Origin: Campylobacter sp. VBCF_01 NA2
GTDB taxonomy: Bacteria; Campylobacterota; Campylobacteria; Campylobacterales; Campylobacteraceae
Length of the DNA: 64,000 nucleotides
Reading direction: 5' to 3'
NCBI RefSeq assembly: GCF_027797205.1
Contig: NZ_CP115607.1
Location: 310,001-374,000 of the forward strand
Of the stretch, positions 30,341-39,108 are shown piece after piece (the stretch's first letter is position 1; each line of letters begins with the position of its first letter). The notes below the pieces were generated by a model. It ran no database searches. It was not told the DNA's origin and saw nothing but the letters and a program-made list of their open reading frames with translations. The position numbers and the translations under genes were made by a program.

Positions 30341-30829
30341 ATGTTTAATATCGTTTTAGTAAATCCCGAAATCCACACAAACACAGGCTCGATTGGGCGC
30401 ATGTGTGTGAATTGTGGCAGTAGATTGCACCTAATCAAACCGCTTGGTTTTGTTATCGATGACAAGCATTTGCGTAGAGCTGGCCTTGATTACTGGGCGA
30501 ATTTGGATTTGAGAATTTGGGAGAGCTGGGACGAATTTTACGCGGCAAACGAGGCACACAAAGAGCGATTTTTCTTCGCTACGACCAAGACAAACAAGCT
30601 GTATTACGAGGCAAAATTTCAAAAAAATGATTTTATATTTTTTGGCGCAGAGGGGCATGGTTTGCCACTTGATATAATGAGAATAAATCGTGAAAATTGT
30701 ATAACAATTCCCATGACTGCGCTTGGGCGAAGTCTAAATTTGGCCACGAGCGTGGGCATTATCACATACGAGGCGATTCGCCAAAATTTGGGCGAATTTG
30801 ATTTTAGGAGCGAGATTTGCGAATTTTAG
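30341..30829 (+). CDS. trmL: tRNA (cytidine/uridine-34 2'-O)-methyltransferase
   Basis: 162 residues from ATG 30341. SPOUT-fold signatures: NPEIHTNTGSIGRMC at residue 6, LHLIKPLGF, FFGAEGHGLP near 105, and IPMTALGRSLNLATSVGI near 125. Methylates the wobble ribose of tRNA-Leu. Overlaps the next gene by 13 bp. Confidence 0.92.
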   Translation: MFNIVLVNPEIHTNTGSIGRMCVNCGSRLHLIKPLGFVIDDKHLRRAGLDYWANLDLRIWESWDEFYAANEAHKERFFFATTKTNKLYYEAKFQKNDFIFFGAEGHGLPLDIMRINRENCITIPMTALGRSLNLATSVGIITYEAIRQNLGEFDFRSEICEF

Positions 30830-32163
30830 CCCTTCTTTTCGTCGCACTCGCACTCTTTGGCGCAGAGCTGAAAATCGCCACTTACAATGTCGAAAACCTC
30901 TTTGACGGCGAAAACAACGGCAACGAATACGAGGATTTCCGCCTAGAATCAGGCAAATGGAACAAGACAAAATATAAAGAAAAATTAAATAAAATTGCGG
31001 GCGAAATTTTAGAGATAAACGCCGATATAATCGCACTTCAAGAGATTGAAAACGAAGGCGTTTTAAAAGCTTTGGCAAACAAAACGCAGTATAAATTTTA
31101 TAAATTTTCAAACCCCAAATCAGCCCCAGCTGGCGTGGCGGTGCTATCAAAAATCCCGATAATTTCGAGCGAGTATTACCGTATGAGTAGCGTCAAAACT
31201 CGTGATATTTTAAGAGCGGATTTCGAGTTTGAAGGGGCGAGATTTAGCGTCTATGCCCTGCACATGCTTTCTGCACGCAATCCTATCGGGGATAGAAAAA
31301 AGAGTTTTGATTTTTTAGCAAGTGTCATAAAAAACAAAAAAAATAGCGTGATTTTGGGCGATTTTAACACCGGCATTGGCAAAAATTCGCTTTTAAACGA
31401 AATTTTGGGCGAGGGTAAATTTGTCGATTTGTGGAGCGATAATGTCTGTTTCGCAAATAAACTAATCGCGTGCAAATCTCACGATAGCGGGGCTTTGCTA
31501 GATCATATTTTACTTAGCGATGATTTTTTTGGCAAGGCAAAATTTGGTTATAAAAAAGGCTCGTTTAAGGCCGAAAGCGTGGCACAAAGCTCCGATCATA
31601 TCGCGCTTAGCTTTGTTTTAAGCAGTGAAAAAATTTCGCCAAACAAACCCAAAAATTTAGCCGTGCAAAACCCAAATTTAGAGTTAAAAGAGGCGCAAAT
31701 TTCTGAAATTTACGGCGATGTAAATTCTGCCCCATTTATCCTAAAAAACGCAGTCGTAACCTACACTGACAAGCACGGAAGCGCGATTTCGCAAGGTAGC
31801 AAGGGCGTGTTTGTGTATGGGCTAAGTGGCGTTAGCGTGGGCGATAGGCTAGATCTTGCCGTGCAAAAAGCTAAAATTTATAGGAAAAAATTCGAGCTTA
31901 GCGAGGCAAAAATCCTCAAAAACCACGGAAATATCGGCAGTATCGAAAAATACACGCTAAAAGAGATTAACTATCACACCCTCTCTCCGGGCGATGTCGT
32001 AGCGCAAATTTGGGGCGATGTGACGGACGGGCAAATCGTGGTAAATGGGCGAAAATATAAAATTTATTCCAAAAAAGGCAAAATCAAAAATCAAAAAAAC
32101 GCAAAATTTAACAATGCGTATTTTACGATTTATGATGAGCAAAAGGAGTTTATAGTTCAATGA
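30817..32163 (+). CDS. secreted endonuclease/exonuclease/phosphatase-family protein
   Basis: 448 residues, TTG start inside trmL. Signal peptide (ILALLFVALALFGA). EEP catalytic motifs: ATYNVENLFD near residue 23, ALQEIENEG near 75, LGDFNTG near 183, DHILLSDD near 228, SSDHIALSF near 263. The C-terminal 170 residues look like an OB-fold beta domain. Either a periplasmic DNase or a phosphodiesterase; substrate unknown. Confidence 0.85.
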   Translation: MRILALLFVALALFGAELKIATYNVENLFDGENNGNEYEDFRLESGKWNKTKYKEKLNKIAGEILEINADIIALQEIENEGVLKALANKTQYKFYKFSNPKSAPAGVAVLSKIPIISSEYYRMSSVKTRDILRADFEFEGARFSVYALHMLSARNPIGDRKKSFDFLASVIKNKKNSVILGDFNTGIGKNSLLNEILGEGKFVDLWSDNVCFANKLIACKSHDSGALLDHILLSDDFFGKAKFGYKKGSFKAESVAQSSDHIALSFVLSSEKISPNKPKNLAVQNPNLELKEAQISEIYGDVNSAPFILKNAVVTYTDKHGSAISQGSKGVFVYGLSGVSVGDRLDLAVQKAKIYRKKFELSEAKILKNHGNIGSIEKYTLKEINYHTLSPGDVVAQIWGDVTDGQIVVNGRKYKIYSKKGKIKNQKNAKFNNAYFTIYDEQKEFIVQ

Positions 32164-32294
32164 TACATCTGCTTATGATGACCGCATTTGTGCTGTTTAT
32201 GGCGTTTTTGGTCATCGGGTTTAACAAACAAATGATAGAAAAAAATAATAAACGAAATCAAGAAAAGGAAGAAAAAAATGAAATTACTTATTGA
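32160..32294 (+). CDS. 44-residue membrane microprotein ahead of glyS
   Basis: ATG at 32160 overlaps the preceding stop (ATGA) and the frame ends 17 bp inside glyS. One transmembrane helix (about 4-22) then a strongly charged tail rich in Lys, Glu and Asn. The tight overlaps on both sides argue for translation as part of the operon; function unknown. Confidence 0.55.
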   Translation: MIHLLMMTAFVLFMAFLVIGFNKQMIEKNNKRNQEKEEKNEITY

Positions 32295-34299
32295 AATTGG
32301 AGTCGAAGAACTCCCAGCAATCCCGTTTTTGAAGGAATACAAAAACATTGCGCCAAAATGGAGTGCGGTTTTGGAAAAATACCGCTTGAAAAGCGAATTT
32401 AGCTTCGAATTTACCCCTCGCAGATTTGTCATCTGCCACGAAAATTTCGCTAGCACACAAAGCGATAGCCTCATTGTCCAAACTGGCGCGCCAAAATCAG
32501 TTGCCCTAAAAGATGGCGCATGGAGCAAGGCTGCGCTAAGCTTTGCTAGCAAATGCGGAATTAGCGAGAGCGAATTGAAATTCAGAGAAATCGACGGCAA
32601 AGAGGTGCTATATTTCGAGAGCGTGCAAAAAGGCGAGCCTAGCAAAAGCGTGCTAGGTGCGATGATTGAGGAGTTTTTGGGTAGTTTAAATTTCGGTAGA
32701 GCTATGCGCTGGGGCGAGGGCAAATTCGAGTTTATCCGCCCGCTTCGAAGTGTGGCTTGCTTGCTAGGAAATGATAGCGTGGAGTTTGAAATTTATGGCG
32801 CAAAAAGCGAGCTAGCGTTTTTCCCACACAGAAGCTTTGGTTATGAAAAGGTCAAATTTACTAGCGCAGAGGAATACTTTGCGCTTTTGGAAAAATACGG
32901 CGTGATTTTAAGCGCACAAAAACGCAAAGAAAAAATCCTAGCCGAATTTAAAGAAATCGAGAGCGCAAATGGCGTTACAATCGAAATCGACAAGGATTTG
33001 CTAAGCGAGGTTGTCGCCATTACCGAGCACCCAACCGCGCTACTTGGCAGTTTCGAGGCTGAATTTTTGGCAGTGCCAAAAGAGGTAATCATCACTTCGA
33101 TGAAGGAAAATCAACGCTATTTTCCAGTTTTCAAAAATGGCAAGCTAAGTAATCATTTCGTCGTCGCAAGCAATGCAATCACCGATGATAACAGCCTAAT
33201 CGTGCGTGGAAACGAGAAGGTTTTGCGAGCAAGACTGAGCGATGCGATGTTTTTTTGGCAAAGCGATCTAAAATCAGGGTTAAATCCAGAAAAACTAAAA
33301 AGCGTTTCGTATCTAAGCGGGCTTGGCTCGATTTATGATAAGCAAGTCCGCGAAATCTCTGTCGCAAAAGAGATTGCTAAATTTTGGGATAAAGAGCTAA
33401 GAGCCGAGTTTGGTGGGGATTACACTGGCGCGCTAGAAGAGGCGATAATGCTTAGCAAGGCGGATTTGGTTAGCACTATGGTGGGCGAATTCAGCGAGCT
33501 TCAAGGCATTATGGGAAGCTACTACGCCGCGCATGCGGGCAAAAACGAGCTAATCTCGCGCGCGATTTATGAGCAATACCTGCCAAATTCCGAGGACAGC
33601 GAGCTTCCTACTGGCGTGTTTTCGTCACTCGTGGGGGTTGCTACGAAATTTGAAAGCCTAGCAGGTCTATTTAGCATAAATAAAATTCCAAGTGGAAACA
33701 AAGACCCTTACGCACTGCGCCGCGCGGCCGCTGGAATTATCAAAATCGTGCAAAATTTGGGGCTAAATTTGGATATTAAGGCGTTAGTTGAAAATGTAGC
33801 GGTGCAATATCCGGGATTAGATAGTAATAAATTGCTTGATTTTATCAAAGATAGACTTTATGCTATTTATGATACTAATCCGTCGATTATACAGGCTTGT
33901 TTAAATAGTGGAAAAAACGATATAAAAGCTCTTGGTAGTGCGATTATGGCACTTGATAAAATTTCAAAAGATGAGAAATTTAAGGATAATTTCGACACCT
34001 TCAAACGCCTATCAAATATCATAAAAGATGAAAAAATCGGTGCTGTCGATGAAGCGCTTTTCCAAAACGAAGCTGAGGGCGAGCTAAATTCGGCGTTTAA
34101 GGCGATTAGCGTGAGCCAAAACGAGCCTGAGGCTTACCTAAATGCGCTTTTTGGATTGAAAGATAAAATCGATATGTTTTTTGAAAAAGTAATGATAAAT
34201 GTAGATGACAAGGCTGTCAGGGCAAACCGCATTGCAAATGTGGGTCAAATTTACAATGCGTTCAAAAAAATCGCAGATATCAAAGAAATCAGTTTTTAA
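32278..34299 (+). CDS. glyS: glycyl-tRNA synthetase beta subunit
   Basis: 673 residues. Begins MKLLIEIGVEELPAIP, the beta-subunit signature; FTPRRFVI near 43, NQRYFPVF near 278, HD-like and anticodon-binding C-terminal region with KDPYALRRAAAGI near 480. Partner of GlyQ at 12340. AAGGAAGAAAAAAATG start. Confidence 0.97.
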   Translation: MKLLIEIGVEELPAIPFLKEYKNIAPKWSAVLEKYRLKSEFSFEFTPRRFVICHENFASTQSDSLIVQTGAPKSVALKDGAWSKAALSFASKCGISESELKFREIDGKEVLYFESVQKGEPSKSVLGAMIEEFLGSLNFGRAMRWGEGKFEFIRPLRSVACLLGNDSVEFEIYGAKSELAFFPHRSFGYEKVKFTSAEEYFALLEKYGVILSAQKRKEKILAEFKEIESANGVTIEIDKDLLSEVVAITEHPTALLGSFEAEFLAVPKEVIITSMKENQRYFPVFKNGKLSNHFVVASNAITDDNSLIVRGNEKVLRARLSDAMFFWQSDLKSGLNPEKLKSVSYLSGLGSIYDKQVREISVAKEIAKFWDKELRAEFGGDYTGALEEAIMLSKADLVSTMVGEFSELQGIMGSYYAAHAGKNELISRAIYEQYLPNSEDSELPTGVFSSLVGVATKFESLAGLFSINKIPSGNKDPYALRRAAAGIIKIVQNLGLNLDIKALVENVAVQYPGLDSNKLLDFIKDRLYAIYDTNPSIIQACLNSGKNDIKALGSAIMALDKISKDEKFKDNFDTFKRLSNIIKDEKIGAVDEALFQNEAEGELNSAFKAISVSQNEPEAYLNALFGLKDKIDMFFEKVMINVDDKAVRANRIANVGQIYNAFKKIADIKEISF

Positions 34300-34308
34300 G
34301 GAGAGAGT

Positions 34309-34701
34309 ATGAAGAAACTAATTTTAGCGTTTTTTGCTATGTTTTTTCTAATCGGTTGTGGTGGCGGTAGTGTCGATGATACGGTAAAGGGCTTTTTGGA
34401 AGCAGGGTATGCTGGCGATACAAAAACAGCCGCAAGCCTTATTTATCTTAGCAAAGAAGATATGCAAGATGAAAGTGTCAAGCCTGCATTAGAGGGCAAA
34501 GTGGGTATGTTGGTAGGCGAGGCTATGCAAGTAGCCAAAAAACATAACGGTCTAAAATCGATTGAAATCGTAGATAAAAATCTCGGCGAGGATGTCGGCA
34601 CGGTGAAAGTGCGGATAGTTTTTAAAGATGGCAAAACGATAGATGATATGATGAAAGTGCGCAAAAATCACAAAGGCGAGTGGAAGGTGAATATTTTCTA
34701 A
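34309..34701 (+). CDS. DUF4878-type lipoprotein, copy 1
   Basis: 130 residues. Lipobox LIGC with Cys near 17. The remainder fits the DUF4878 fold (VKGFLEAGYAGDTKTAASLIYLS... KVRIVFKDGK... KNHKGEWKV). Tandem with a clear paralogue at 34718. Substrate or role unknown. Confidence 0.8.
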   Translation: MKKLILAFFAMFFLIGCGGGSVDDTVKGFLEAGYAGDTKTAASLIYLSKEDMQDESVKPALEGKVGMLVGEAMQVAKKHNGLKSIEIVDKNLGEDVGTVKVRIVFKDGKTIDDMMKVRKNHKGEWKVNIF

Positions 34702-34717
34702 ATTTTAAGGAGTAGCG

Positions 34718-35107
34718 ATGAAAAGGTTATTTTCAGCGATTATAATGATAGTTTTTGTGGGTTGTGGCGAAGGTCCTGAGGAAGTGGTAAAAAGCTATGT
34801 CGATTCGGTAGGGTGCAAAGGAGATATCGAAAAAGGCGCGAGCCTAGTGTATCTAAGTGAAAGCCAAATGAAAGATGAAGCCACAAAGCGCAAGGTAGAG
34901 AGCAAGCTAGACTCGATGTCAGGCACTACCACAAGAGACGCTATGAGGCGCGGAGGGTGCAAAACAATCGAAATCACCGATAAAAATATCGGCAAAGACG
35001 CTGGCAGAATGAAGGTCAAAATCACCTTTGGCGACGGCACTACCGAAGAACTTGACGCCAGGGTGCGCAAAAATCATCAAGGCGATTGGAAGGTAGTATG
35101 GCGATAG
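34718..35107 (+). CDS. DUF4878-type lipoprotein, copy 2
   Basis: 129 residues; lipobox FVGC. Shares with copy 1 the blocks ASLVYLSESQMKDE, VKITFGDG and VRKNHQGDWKV, while the first half has diverged and gained Cys residues. A local duplication is the simplest origin. Confidence 0.8.
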   Translation: MKRLFSAIIMIVFVGCGEGPEEVVKSYVDSVGCKGDIEKGASLVYLSESQMKDEATKRKVESKLDSMSGTTTRDAMRRGGCKTIEITDKNIGKDAGRMKVKITFGDGTTEELDARVRKNHQGDWKVVWR

Positions 35108-35110
35108 TTT

Positions 35111-35749
35111 ATGAAATTTAAAATTTCGCTTTTTATTTTTTTGGGATTTGCGCTTTTTTTGGCGGTGCAAATCCCGCAAATCCGCCAAAATTTACCGCAA
35201 TTTTTCCAAGACAAAAATTTAAAATTTCAAACCCTAAATTTGCAAAATTTAACAAATTTGCCAAATTTAGCGCCCGGCGATCTGGTTTTTCGCCTAGGCG
35301 ATGAGTTTGATAGCGCGCTAATCGCGCAAATGAGCGAGTGGAAGTATTCGCATGTGGGGGTAGTGATAGATACTGCGCCGACGCGAATCCTGCACGCAAT
35401 CAGCGATGAGCGATACGCTCAAAACAGCGTCGTGATAAGCTCGCTAGATGAGTTTGTATATCGTGCGCGTAAATTTGGCGTAGCAAGGATAAATTTTTTA
35501 AGCGCACAAGAGAAGCGAAATTTGATAAATTCGCTAAATTTGCGCGTGGGTGAGGAGTTTGTTTTGGCAAAATCGACTGAGCCAAATTTATATTGCACCA
35601 CGCTAATCGAGCATGAAATCGCGCAAATTTATCCAAATTTCGCCCCCGCTTACACCTATATTGACGCGCCGTTTTTTCGTGGTGAGTATCTATTCCCGCG
35701 CGCACTTGCTGAATTTAATGGCACCGAAATGATTTACGAGAGCGAGTGA
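35111..35749 (+). CDS. YiiX-like permuted NlpC/P60 amidase
   Basis: 212 residues. N-terminal membrane helix or signal (ISLFIFLGFALFLAV). Motif LAPGDLVFRLG near 55, catalytic His in KYSHVGVVID near 78, and catalytic Cys in LYCTTLIEHEI near 160, in the permuted order of YiiX/YebB-type papain-like enzymes. Likely cleaves a cell-envelope amide or ester bond; substrate unknown. Starts 3 bp after the lipoprotein gene. Confidence 0.75.
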   Translation: MKFKISLFIFLGFALFLAVQIPQIRQNLPQFFQDKNLKFQTLNLQNLTNLPNLAPGDLVFRLGDEFDSALIAQMSEWKYSHVGVVIDTAPTRILHAISDERYAQNSVVISSLDEFVYRARKFGVARINFLSAQEKRNLINSLNLRVGEEFVLAKSTEPNLYCTTLIEHEIAQIYPNFAPAYTYIDAPFFRGEYLFPRALAEFNGTEMIYESE

Positions 35750-35835
35750 AATTTCGCCATGAATTTAGCTGTGAAATTTAGCAAGTAAAATTTAGCAAGT
35801 GAAATTTAGCTGTGAAATTTAGTGAGAAAATTTGA
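35747..35835. repeat. degenerate GTGAAATTTAGC tandem repeats
   Basis: Six imperfect units of 12-16 bp (GTGAAATTTAGCAA, GTAAAATTTAGCAA, GTGAAATTTAGCT and variants) between the amidase gene and the peroxidase terminator. Confidence 0.5.
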
Positions 35836-35843
35836 GCATAAAA

Positions 35844-35869
35844 AAAGCTTGCCAAATTTGGCAAGCTTT
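35844..35869 (-). terminator. terminator of the cytochrome c peroxidase gene
   Basis: Perfect 10-bp stem AAAGCTTGCC/GGCAAGCTTT with a 6-nt loop, followed on the minus strand by seven T; 28 bp after the stop. A textbook intrinsic terminator. Confidence 0.85.
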
Positions 35870-35897
35870 GTGTGTCCGACGAGAATTTTATAAAACC

Positions 35898-36947
35898 TTA
35901 GTAATCTAACTCTGGTTTTGGAGTAGCATCTGTTCTAGCTGGCAATACTGGGTATTTTAGAGCTGCATCAGGTAGTTTTCCGCTTAGAGCGTTGAAGAAA
36001 GTAACGATTTTGTTTGCTTCATCATCGCTGATTTCGATACCAAGTTGAACGCTACCCATTGCTTTAACAGCGTCTTTTAGTGACCAGATTGCGCCATTGT
36101 GGAAATATGGAGCTGTATCAACAATATTTCTTAGAACTGGTGCTTTAACCATACCGTTAGCATCGCCTTTGAAATCGCCAACATTAGCGAATTCGTATTT
36201 GCCTGCTACTTCGAACGGTTGCATTGTGCCGCCTAGGTTGATTCCATTGTGGCAAGATACACAACCTTTATCGATAAATGTTTTTAGACCCTCTTTTTCG
36301 GCGTCAGTTAGGGCTTTTGAGTCGCCGTTTAAGAACTCATCATATCTTGATGGAGTTACAAGTGTTCTTTCGAAAATTCCTACTGTTGTAGCGAATAGAT
36401 CGAAAGTGATTTTTGTATCTTTGCCATAAGCATCTTGGAATTCTTTAACATAGCCAGGGATTGAGTTAAGTAGTTTTTCTACGCTCTCAGGAGTTGCAGC
36501 CATTTCAGGAGCAGCTGTTGCTGGACCTGCTGCTTGCTCAGCTAGGTGAGCTGCACGACCATCCCAGAATTGCGCTGAGTTGAACACTGAGTTTAGTGTT
36601 GTAGGCGCATTGATATGGTGTGGGTTTGGAGTCCATTTGTGACCTGTTGAAGCTGGAACGCCGTCAGTTCCGCCGATTGCTAGGTTGTGGCAGGTATTAC
36701 AGCTGATGATTCCACTTCTTGAAATTCTTGGGTCAAAATATAATTTTTTACCAAGTTCAACTCTTTTGTCGGTTGTTGGGAAATCTTTTGCATCTGGTGC
36801 TGCACTCTCTGCAAGTTTTGCGATTTCAGCAGCAGTTTTAGGTAGTGCTTGTAAGCCACTATCTTTTGCAAGTTTTGCCAAATCGTCAGCTGCGAATACT
36901 GAGCTAGCAACAACTACTGAACTAAGTAATAAAAACTTAACTTTCAT
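35898..36947 (-). CDS. periplasmic di-haem cytochrome c peroxidase
   Basis: 349 residues. Signal peptide ends ASSVFA-ADD. Two CxxCH haem sites: CNTCH near residue 83 (N-terminal peroxidatic haem) and CVSCH near 230. FDPRISRSGIISC and QFWDGRA are family segments. Reduces hydrogen peroxide in the periplasm with electrons from cytochrome c. Own terminator, so probably monocistronic. Confidence 0.93.
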   Translation of the reverse strand: MKVKFLLLSSVVVASSVFAADDLAKLAKDSGLQALPKTAAEIAKLAESAAPDAKDFPTTDKRVELGKKLYFDPRISRSGIISCNTCHNLAIGGTDGVPASTGHKWTPNPHHINAPTTLNSVFNSAQFWDGRAAHLAEQAAGPATAAPEMAATPESVEKLLNSIPGYVKEFQDAYGKDTKITFDLFATTVGIFERTLVTPSRYDEFLNGDSKALTDAEKEGLKTFIDKGCVSCHNGINLGGTMQPFEVAGKYEFANVGDFKGDANGMVKAPVLRNIVDTAPYFHNGAIWSLKDAVKAMGSVQLGIEISDDEANKIVTFFNALSGKLPDAALKYPVLPARTDATPKPELDY

Positions 36948-37124
36948 TTTCCTCTCCTTTAAAAAAATGTAAATGGATTTTAAAATTTATTAAATAAAAA
37001 GTTACTTAAAAATTTAAGCGAAATAATAAAAATTCTTAAAAAAAAAAAAGATATAATTTATCGCAAAAAGGTGCTAGAACATAAAAAAATTACAAAATTT
37101 TATTAATTTAAGTTTTTTTTAAAT

Positions 37125-37844
37125 TTAAAGCCGAATTTCTTCGATTTCTTGATAAATCACCCGAAATTTATCGTCAATTTTAAAATCCTCGTGAAAATGC
37201 CCAAAATACCACTTTTTGAACTGGGTTTTGTCGTAAAAATCCTGCAAAATTTTCGAATTTACATCATCAATTTTCGCCGCCATTGATAGTTTTATCACGC
37301 GCGGTATGACAAATCTGGGGCAGGTGTGCGTGATGATGATATCGACATTAAAGCCGTGTTTTGCGAGGTTTGCGTTCGCTTCGCAGATATCGGCCTGGCT
37401 TATCATTTCGCCCTCCCACCACGAAAAGCCAAGCTCTCGTCTATCTCGGTCGATACTAAGCGCGCCACCCATGGTGAAAATTTTGCGCCCTGCGATCTCA
37501 TAGACTTGCCCCCTCATTAAATGATACACGCTTTGCGAAATTTTATGCACTTTACCGCCAGCAAATTCGCTGATTTCATAGGCGTTTAATCGGTCGAAAT
37601 TTTCATGGTTGCCGTCGATGAAAAGCGTGGTAAATTTACGCTCATTGAAGTATTTTAGCCACTGCTCCTCGCGCGCGTCGCTTTGAAACATATTCCAAAC
37701 AAAGCCAAAATCCCCAGCGATGATTAAAAAATCATCTTTGCAAAGCGCACTTTCGAATTTTTCGAACTTTTTAAATCGCGCCATTTCGCCGCTAAACCCG
37801 CGCCAGCCGCCGTGTGTATCGCCTGTGATAAAAATTCTATTCAT
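37125..37844 (-). CDS. metallophosphoesterase
   Basis: 239 residues. Calcineurin-like motifs: FITGDTHGGWRGF at residue 4, IIAGDFGFV near 42, DGNHENFDR near 75, ITHTCPRF near 170, and YFGHFHED near 215. Cytosolic, no signal. Substrate unknown. It is the last chromosomal gene before the integrated element. Confidence 0.85.
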   Translation of the reverse strand: MNRIFITGDTHGGWRGFSGEMARFKKFEKFESALCKDDFLIIAGDFGFVWNMFQSDAREEQWLKYFNERKFTTLFIDGNHENFDRLNAYEISEFAGGKVHKISQSVYHLMRGQVYEIAGRKIFTMGGALSIDRDRRELGFSWWEGEMISQADICEANANLAKHGFNVDIIITHTCPRFVIPRVIKLSMAAKIDDVNSKILQDFYDKTQFKKWYFGHFHEDFKIDDKFRVIYQEIEEIRL

Positions 37845-38041
37845 TGCTTGCCTTTTTAAATTTTTGTTTGATTTTTGCTTTTGCGATATTTATTTTATGT
37901 GCAAAATCCAAAATTTATGGAATTTTCGTTATGTTTTAAATTTTGTATTTACCAAAATACTGACCCAAAAAACGATTACAACTATAAAATTGAAATTTTT
38001 GTATTTTATCGGAAACGAAATAAAGCTCAAAGGAAAATTTG

Positions 38042-38065
38042 GTGGTGTCCCGTGCAGGCTTCGAA
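38042..38065. repeat. outer att site (copy of tRNA-Lys 3' end)
   Basis: Identical over 24 bp to 52248-52271, starting GTGGTGTCCCGTGCAGGC; marks the distal boundary of the composite element. Confidence 0.9.
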
Positions 38066-38319
38066 TTATACCTTTGAATATCCATAAAATAGGGATTTTA
38101 TTATTTTATATTTTTATAAACTTACCTTATTACTTACTATAACTATGAAAATTATTAGAAAATATGTAAATTTTAAAATGGAGAAGTGTAGCATATTTTT
38201 CCTTTTACAGAATAAAATTTTGTTTAAGTTTCGAATAAAAAGTATAGAAACCTTAAATGCAAATTTTTAGTAGTTTTTGCTTAATTAAAACTTAAAAATA
38301 CAATTTTAGCGATATTGCT

Positions 38320-38494
38320 ACGATTTTTAATGCCTTTAAAATCGTATGAAGCCCCTTAAAATGGGAATTTTAGTCTTTTTTAGCCTTTACGGTTTTAAAA
38401 TGGATTAAAATCGTAGGAAAGCCCTTAAAATGGGAGTTTCAGCACCTCACGATTTTAATGCCTTTAAAATCGTATGAAGCCCATTAAAATGGGG
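38320..38494. repeat. three double-hairpin direct repeats near the att site
   Basis: Three copies of a 32-bp unit, (A/T)TTAAAATCGTA(T/G)GAA then CCC(C/A/T)TTAAAATGGG, at 38335, 38404 and 38463. Each is preceded by its own complement (ACGATTTTAA), giving a 10-bp hairpin best at 38449-38473, and copy 3 adds a second hairpin CCCATT/AATGGG. This 550-bp gap before 38614 shows no gene. Candidates: replication iterons, recombination arm sites or a structured RNA. Confidence 0.7.
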
Positions 38495-38613
38495 CTTTGT
38501 GCGTAGTGGTATGTCTGTGTGCGTGTGCGTATATGAAAAAAATGGTTTAAGGAAAGAGAAAACTTAAAATATAGTTGCGTTTTAGAATAGGGCTGTTATA
38601 TCCTAAATTCTAT

Positions 38614-38943
38614 TTACTGCCATTTTTGTTTTTGTGATTTTTTGGCTTTCATTTCTTCTTTGAGTTGATAAGCCAAAATTCTCTTAACTGCTACAAAATC
38701 AACTTCATCAAGCAAATTTTCATCTTTTAATTCCGCTTCTGCTTCTGCAATTTCTTTTCCAAGCTCATCAAATTTGCTATCATTTATTAGCATAGTTGCA
38801 TATTCGCCAACTAATGCAGGATTGAATTGTGGCTCTAATTTATTGTATTTCAAATTTTCTTTTTGATATTCAACAATAAAATCTTGTAATTTTTTGGCAA
38901 ATGTTGTTTTGCCAACACCAGCAGAGCCGTAAATATTTATCAT
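38614..38943 (-). CDS. truncated P-loop ATPase, chimeric with a shared C-terminal module
   Basis: 110 residues from the first convincing Met. Starts MINIYGSAGVGKTTFAKK, a Walker A like that of the RepA-type protein at 47656 (INIYGKPGTGKS), but no Walker B follows. The tail LKDENLLDEVDFVAVKR..LAYQ..KKSQKQ recurs at 44636-44757 attached to a different gene. The open frame extends upstream through the small-RNA candidate, without a ribosome site. Probably a decayed gene or a recombinant joint. Confidence 0.5.
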   Translation of the reverse strand: MINIYGSAGVGKTTFAKKLQDFIVEYQKENLKYNKLEPQFNPALVGEYATMLINDSKFDELGKEIAEAEAELKDENLLDEVDFVAVKRILAYQLKEEMKAKKSQKQKWQ

Positions 38944-38958
38944 AAGTCTATTTTTTGG

Positions 38959-38996
38959 ATTACCTTTTTGAAGTTCTTGTGGTATAATTTCGGTAT
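38959..38996 (+). promoter_or_regulatory. conserved extended -10 promoter repeat, copy A1
   Basis: 38-bp unit ending TTGTGGTATAATTTCGGTAT: TGG before TATAAT is an extended -10 box. Repeated with one mismatch at 39098-39135 (period 139 bp), and its last 20 bp recur, with one leading difference, at 44514-44533. Each copy precedes a structured RNA candidate. Confidence 0.65.
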
Positions 38997-39108
38997 CGGC
39001 AGTTGCTGAAAGTGCATTTGCACCAAATGAATTAACTTCATTACCGCCCATCAAAGCTTGACTTTGAGTGTGAAGAGAGCGGACGGCTTCACCAGCAATT
39101 GCCTTTTT
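38995..39108 (+). ncRNA. structured small RNA candidate A1
   Basis: About 112 nt. Closing stem 38998-39008 (GGCAGTTGCTG) with 39093-39103, 11 bp including one G-U. Inside: hairpin 39012-39023 (GTGC ATTT GCAC), hairpin 39027-39041 (ATGAA/TTCAT), hairpin 39051-39067 (TCAAAG/CTTTGA), and hairpin 39070-39092 (GTGAAG, 11-nt loop, CTTCAC) that abuts the closing stem. Five U follow, making it an intrinsic terminator. Promoter repeat lies directly upstream. It runs antisense to minus-strand frames of the element. Confidence 0.6.

Noticed and set aside
37030-37060. TATAAT after a poly-A stretch as a promoter
   Set aside because: No gene starts downstream on that strand; the next feature is the antisense end of the phosphoesterase gene.
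37720-38142. 140-codon plus-strand frame across the outer att site
   Set aside because: Antisense to the phosphoesterase and then runs into A/T-rich att DNA; Phe/Ile-rich shadow of no coding character.
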